DNA from: Buddleja alternifolia
Lineage: Eukaryota > Streptophyta > Magnoliopsida > Lamiales > Scrophulariaceae
Length of the DNA: 64,000 nt
Assembly (NCBI GenBank): GCA_019426215.1
Contig: CM033396.1
Coordinates: forward strand, 30,361,154 to 30,425,153
Direction of reading: 5' to 3'
In this document: positions 58,605 to 64,000 of the stretch, piece by piece
Position numbering within the stretch: position 1 is the first letter of the stretch
Layout: every line of letters starts with the position of its first letter
Translations under genes and position numbers: made by a program
The notes under the pieces: generated by a model
The model's input: the letters and a program-made list of their open reading frames with translations, nothing else
What the model was told of the DNA's origin: nothing
The model's database searches: none

Positions 58605-59262
58605 TGTGGGTATGGAACAATTCTTATGAAAATCAATAGGCTAGGCACACCTTTAAAGATGCTATCTTTAAGGTATATATTTCTCCCACTATAGATGTAG
58701 ATGGTTTCAAGAAATACACCTCTAGGATACAAAACCTATTAACTAATTTCGCAAGGCTACACTCCTTCGAAATTCTTAAGAGCAAAACTCGACCAAGTAC
58801 CAAAATAAAAAGACTCGAAAAATATAGAAAGAAAGAGAGAAATATTTGATTATCTTTGTGTATCACACACTAATCTTCGGCCATACCAGGAAGTATTTAT
58901 AGGCTTCCAAAAGTTTCCACCAAAAAGCACCTTTTCAATCGAAATGGTACTTCCAACAGTATCTTCTTAACCGAACCGGTACTTCCAATTCAAGACACCC
59001 TTTCGGCTCAACCGAATCGGTACTTCCAATTCGAGACACCCTTTCAGCAAAGTGAAACAACGTGATCCGAAATGGTACTTTGACCATCTCAGGTGACCGA
59101 AAAGTTAGACTAATTGGAAACCAATCTTTCAACTCTATTGGAACCGATTTGCAACTTCCAATACTAATATTTAATTTCATTCATTCTTTCTTTCTTATAT
59201 ATATTATATATATATATATATATAGAAACAAATAAAATAACTCATATTATATATATTATTAT

Positions 59263-59314
<52 letters not shown>

Positions 59315-59317
59315 ACA
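58605..59317 (-). mobile_element. Truncated 5' LTR of minus-strand copia element
   Basis: Matches 53928-54627 of the 3' LTR, starting TGTTGTGTG at 59317. The last 437 bases of the LTR (equivalent of 53491-53927) and the primer-binding site are missing; only 38 bases separate it from the gag ATG. No 5-base target duplication is visible around the pair. Confidence 0.75.
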
Positions 59318-59447
59318 AAATGGACCAAGTAATCTATTTATAGGTTGTTTTTTTTGAACTTTTGACGTGTAGCTAAAAAATATCTATGTAATTTATTTTT
59401 TAATGGCAAAAGAGTGAAAAATAAATAGTAAAAATAAATTTTAAGAT

Positions 59448-59500
<53 letters not shown>
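59261..59500. repeat. (TA)n microsatellites
   Basis: Long TA runs at about 59270-59306 (inside the LTR start) and 59452-59499. Confidence 0.85.
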
Positions 59501-59696
59501 CCTCTACAATGATTACATATGGATAATAGTTAGATATACAGTTAAAAAACAAAATAAAAGAAACTTAAAACAATTTGGGGTCGTGTAAAGTGTAAATATC
59601 ACGATATAGGTGATATTCCTGTTAGAATCCAAAAACATGGCAAATCAGCCCCATAATAAAAAGTATAATTACACTAAAATTCCACAATAAAATTAG

Positions 59697-61440
59697 TTAT
59701 AGATAAGGTTACTTCTGTTATTTATTCATTAAAATATTTTTCCTCCATGGCATTATGGGTCATCAGTGTAACAAAATATTCCGTGTAAATGTCCATTTCT
59801 TGCCTTTGGACTTTGGAAGCGGTTTATTCAATTCAAATGTGCTACGTGAGACAGTAAAATGATGTTTGTTTTTTTGATAAATAATAAAATGATGTTTATT
59901 CATCTTTGAGTTGTGCTTTCAATTTTATGCTTTGCGACTTTTATTCATTCTTGACCATGAATGAAGCTGTGGATAATGGAGCGACTTTTATACATTCTTA
60001 TGATGGCAAGGGAAAGGGGCCAAGTCTTACCTGACTTGTAGTATTGCATAATAACCAATAATTTCTTGGCTGCTGGAATATTAGTAACTAATCATCAAAG
60101 AGGGAGCGGACTAAAATTTTCCAAAAGGAGATACTCTTAGACATTATAGTTTTGTTCCTTAACATTGTTATGCTGTTATCGATGTTACAACGCTATAAAC
60201 AGGGTTTATTTAATGGAACATAGGGTTTATTTAATATATTTTTATTATAAAAGTACAAGTAAAAAAAAAGATATTTTATGGAATTTTTGAAATACCTAAG
60301 ACTCCTATACAATTCTATATTTTAATGGCAAAGGGTAAAAAAAAGTAAATAATAAAAATAAATTTTGGAATATCTACAACAATAAACTGTATAATTACAA
60401 TAGGACTCTAATTAAATCCATATATACTACTTGGAAGAGATCTCCTACATAAACGTACTTGTTGTAAAGGTACAATATCTTCTAATTGTCCTAAATTGAT
60501 AAAATTAACAAAAGAAATTCCTAAAAACAATTTGTTTATTATTTTTTTTTACTCCGAAAAAGGGGGGGTTTACCCAACAGTTTCTAGCTCGACAAACCCG
60601 AGCTAATGGTTACAAGACGAGGCCACGTATGTCCATCTCTATTGTTCATCAGACTACTAGAGAAACGAAAATCCGGTACATTAAATCACTCTTAATTGAC
60701 TATGATAGACTTGATACTAGTTATTTTCAAAAATGAGTTTTTTTTTTTTTTTAAGTATTTTCAAAATGAGTTGATATGATCAATTAACTCATTTATCTAA
60801 CATAACATGATTGGATTGGAAAATTTTTGTATAAACTCGGTGTGAGATTCAAATGTATACACCAAGATATAATAGAAATAATAATAAAAAAAATGTATAT
60901 TTAATATAAAAATAAGTCAAACATTTTTTATTAGTGTTTGTTGTGTCTTGGTCGATGCATTTAGTTCCGTATACAAGAATTTTTCGATTGGCCTAAATTT
61001 TCGTCTTTTTTTTTTGTGTGGAGCCTACAATGCCATGAGTGTGGGATTCACAATAATTGCCTTGATATTTCTTTGTGAGGAGGAGGCTACAAGACCATCA
61101 GTACTCATGATGAAGTTATACAGCTTTTCTTAATAATTTGCCATATAGATTTTGTGAAAATTGCTTCTTTCTGTAGCAAGCAAGACTCAGGAGCAATGGC
61201 TGTCTCTAAGGAAAAACTGTTAAATATTTTAGAAGGAAGAATTGAATGGAAGTTGAGACCAGATGTAATCCATGGCCAAAACAAGAATCCCTGGACTCAC
61301 ACAATTTTTGCAGCTGCTCTTGGAAGCCAGCCTTCACTCGGATAAACCCATTACTACAATTCTGTGGGATAATGAACACTGGATTCCTGGGTTTGCGCAT
61401 GATTATTTTGACAATTATGGTTGCGTCTTTGACACAAGAC
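59697..61440 (+). repeat. Upstream copy of a tandemly duplicated NLR 5' region
   Basis: 59697-59826 (GTTACTTCTGTTATTTATTC ... CCTTTGGACTTTGGA) matches 61443-61556, and 61017-61437 matches 61580-62010. The first unit has about 1.2 kb of extra sequence in between (59830-61010). Thus the promoter, the 5' UTR intron end and the first NLR exon segment were duplicated head to tail. Confidence 0.75.
61198..61437 (+). pseudogene. Truncated R1-like NLR 5' fragment
   Basis: ATG at 61198 opens MAVSKEKLLNILEGRIEWKL, homologous to the start of the intact-frame NLR downstream. It shifts after about 40 codons (stop at 61343) and breaks off at about 61437 after GGTTGCGTCTTTGACA, where the second unit starts. 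A pyrimidine-rich stretch ending TTTCTGTAG lies 20 bases before the ATG and is kept in both copies; it looks like the acceptor of a 5' UTR intron. Confidence 0.75.
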
Positions 61441-61759
61441 AAGGTACTTCCGTTATTTATTCATTAAAGTATTTTCCCTCCGTCGATTATGGATCATCAT
61501 CAGTGTAACAAAATATTCCGGGTAAATGTCCATTTCTTGCCTTTGGACTTTGGAGGCGACTAAATTCTCCTGTTTTGCTTTGCCTACAATGCCATCAGTA
61601 CTACTGTCGGGTTCACAATTATTCAGCCTCTCCTCCATTTTCATTCATATTATCCAACTCATCAAGTTATACATCTTTTCTTAATAATTATATTTGCCAT
61701 CCAAATTTTGTGACAATTGCTTCTTTCTTTCTGTAGCAATCAAAACTCAGTACGTAGCA

Positions 61760-63936
61760 ATGTCTGCCTTCACCAAAAGAAAACTGTCAGAATAGAATGG
61801 AAGTTGAGACCAGATCTGATCCATGCCCAAAACAAGATTCCCTGGAATCAGTCACGTCTTTCAGCTGCTCTTAATCATCTCATAGAAGTCAGCCTTAACT
61901 CCCACTTCTATAAACCCATCACTACAATTGTGAGGGATGGGGAAGAGCGGATGGGAGGGTTTGCGACTGATAATTGTGAAAATTTCTCGGAAATGGTTGC
62001 GTCTCGGAAATGGTTGCATCTCGGATGGGAGGTTCGGGAATTATTCGTGGTGCCAAAGCTGAACCAACAGTTATCCATCACCCTCAACAAAAATGAACTT
62101 GTGGCAGGTTTTATCGATTTCCTTGTTCAATTACTGACTCATGGAATAGGTTCGATATTTCCACCTGAGGATTTCATCATCAATCTTAAGGAGGAGTTGA
62201 GATTTCTTGTTGTGGTTCTTGGGGATACTACTACTTCACTGTTAGGTGCTGCTGAGATTGAACAATTCCTGGCAGAGTTTGAAGCTGTGGCTAATGAAGC
62301 AGGTTGTTTGGTGTACTCGTTGTTTTTTGTCACAGAACTTATAGACGGAGCAGGCAGCGCTGTTAGTGCTCTGTTTGAACATATTGAGCTCTTGAAACCT
62401 AAAATCATCATCAAATTCTCAAATCTACCGCCGCCGTCCTCAATCATCAAAACTGATATAATTCCAGAGGCTGCTGCGGTGGATTCATTCTCAATTATTG
62501 TTTCACTCCTTCGTGATCTCGACGAACTTATAATGAATAGGGAGGCGGATGATCTGATTGTTTGTGACATCAAGATACTCCATCAGGGGCTAATGCTTTT
62601 TCAGTCTTTCCTCAAGGATATAAAGTTGCTATGGCTTTCAGAGATTGACGAAGCTGTGATGAGAATTAGAGATGTGGCGTATGAATCTGAATATCTAATC
62701 AATTCGTTTTTGGTTGGAGATGCTCCTCTCTGGTATCTCAACATCAGGATCCCTAATGTTATCCACAAGATTACGATTATCGAGATTGGATTACAAGAAA
62801 TCGAGAAAAATTATGACATTAGAGCCTTAAAAGTTGCAAAGGATTTCAGTGCACAGATATCGTTACAAGCGAAACAAAATTCTGATGTTAAAGACATCAT
62901 AGTTGGTTCAGAGGACAAGACATTAGATACTCTGGATCAACTTACAGGAGGCAAGGAGCATCTCCAGATTATTGGCATCTTTGGGATGCCAGGACTTGGT
63001 AAAACTACTTTAGCAAAGAAATTGTACATTCATCCCACAGTTAACTATTACTTTGACAAACTCTCACACTGCATCATTTCGCAAGCATATCAAAGGAAAG
63101 GTGTATTAATTGATATTCTGAGTAGTTTAGAAAGTGAGCTTGATAGAGATATGATATTCAATATGGAAGAAGAAAGTTTAGCCGAACGCATTTACAAAAG
63201 TTTAAAGGGGAGAAGATACTTAATTGTGATGGATGATATATGGAGTTCAAATGTGTGGGATGACTTGCGAAGATGTTTTCCAGATGATAGAAATGGGAGC
63301 CGAATATTATTCACCAGTCGCAATCAAGATGTGGCTCCACCTAATAGCATTATTCATGAGCTTCCTGCTTTGTCAAAGGAACAATGTTGGGAGCTACTAC
63401 AAAAGAAGGTGTTTGGTAATGAAACTTGCCCTCCACAATTATTAGATATTGGGAATCAAATTGCAGCGAGTTGTTGCGGACTACCACTTGCTGTAGTAGT
63501 TGTTGCTGGAATTCTTTCGACTATGGATAGGGAGAAAAGTACATGGGAAAATGTGGGTGGAAGTTTAGCCTCATATATTTTTGCTGACAAAAACAATTCA
63601 ACGATGCAAATATTAGAACTCAGTTACAATCATCTACCAGATCATTTGAAACCGTGCTTTCTTTATTTTGGAGCATTTTGGAAAGACAGAGAAATCCCCA
63701 TCAGGAAGTTGAAAAGGCTTTGGATTGTCGAAGGATTTATATGCAAACACGAGAGGAAGAGCTTAGAGAGTTTAGCGGAAGAATATTTAATGGAGCTAAT
63801 AGGTAAAAGCTTAGTAATAGTTACTAGAAGAAGATCAGACGGTGGAGTGAAATATTGCGTTGTTCATGATCTATTGCGTGACTTGTGCTTGAGAAGAGCC
63901 GAAGAAGAAAACTTTTTTAAATTGGTGGACGAGTAA
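61760..63936 (+). CDS. R1-like CC-NB-ARC disease-resistance protein, 5' frameshift, 3' end outside window
   Basis: Cytoplasmic NLR immune receptor of the late-blight R1 type. The frame carrying the domains is open from about 61717 to the TAA at 63934. The ATG that matches the upstream copy (61760) is out of frame because about 16 bases are missing after it; the first in-frame ATG is 61951. Numbering from 61717: R1-type N-terminal region about 25-280, helical CC/Rx-like part to about 390, P-loop GMPGLGKTT 423-431, kinase 2 YLIVMDDIW 501-509, RNBS-B GSRILFTSRN from 527, GLPLAV from 588, RNBS-D CFLYFGAF, and VHD (716-718) in place of MHD. The frame ends VDE; the stop overlaps a good splice donor (GA|GTAAGC at 63933). 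No LRR is seen before the window ends, so an intron leading to the LRR exon is likely. Either a gene starting at 61951 or a 5'-damaged pseudogene. Confidence 0.85.
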
Positions 63937-64000
63937 GCTTACGCACCAACTCTTAATCTATTTTTCCCTTTAAATCCTTTTGTGTCTTACTCATTTTGTT

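Noticed and set aside
1..64000. CRISPR arrays, bacterial operons, riboswitches
   Set aside because: The sequence is plant nuclear DNA; the regular repeats seen are microsatellites, a minisatellite or transposon ends.

Overview
This window is plant nuclear DNA, almost certainly from a eudicot. It holds intron-bearing genes with GT-AG junctions, plant-specific protein families, and a dense cover of Ty1/copia, Ty3/gypsy, hAT, Mutator-like and non-autonomous LTR elements. The disease-resistance gene at the right end is of the R1 late-blight type (N-terminal R1 domain plus NB-ARC), a class found mainly in asterids. An asterid, possibly of the Lamiales, is therefore the best guess.

Layout. 1-3.5 kb: remnant of a SIRE-like Ty1/copia element (partial gag, non-coding 3' region, polypurine tract, LTR). 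4.1-4.4 kb: hAT transposase C-terminal relic. 5.1-5.4 kb: hAT MITE. 5.85-10.99 kb, minus strand: a complete nine-exon VIM/ORTHRUS gene (PHD, RING, SRA, RING), a factor for maintaining CG methylation. 11.3-24.5 kb: nested repeats, namely repeated LTR-type units of a non-autonomous LTR retrotransposon, two copia-type LTRs, a 1.15-kb hAT element carrying a tRNA-like module, a foldback MITE, a TIR element and a 1.4-kb Mutator-like element. 26.26-29.53 kb, plus strand: a three-exon HEADING DATE REPRESSOR 1-like gene. 30.93-39.76 kb, minus strand: a complete six-exon gene of the plant TRF2/HOY1 PH-like family, convergent with the previous gene. Its 5.45-kb last intron contains a tandem duplication of a Mutator-like element. 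42.7-43.7 kb: AT-rich broken reading frames that may be an old endogenous pararetrovirus (low confidence). 43.7-50 kb: a Ty1/copia element broken by a solo LTR and then by a very recent tandem duplication. 50.1-53.1 kb: a foldback element, a gypsy gag relic and another Mutator-like element. 53.5-59.3 kb: a minus-strand Ty1/copia element with both LTRs and broken gag-protease-integrase. 59.7-64 kb: a tandemly duplicated 5' region of an R1-like NLR; the second copy carries a long CC-NB-ARC coding region that continues beyond the window.

The host genes do not form a functional cluster. VIM acts in DNA-methylation maintenance, HDR1-like proteins are linked to flowering time, the TRF2/HOY1-like protein has no assigned biochemical role, and the NLR is a candidate immune receptor. 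The richest information is in the order of insertions. In several places an empty site or a perfect target-site duplication in a sister copy lets the order be read from this sequence alone. No clearly new multi-gene system was seen. The strongest candidates for something undescribed are a group of non-coding Mutator-like elements sharing a GGRTAATTAC-type terminus, a tRNA-like pol III module inside a hAT element, and an AGCG word enriched across the SIRE-like LTR.
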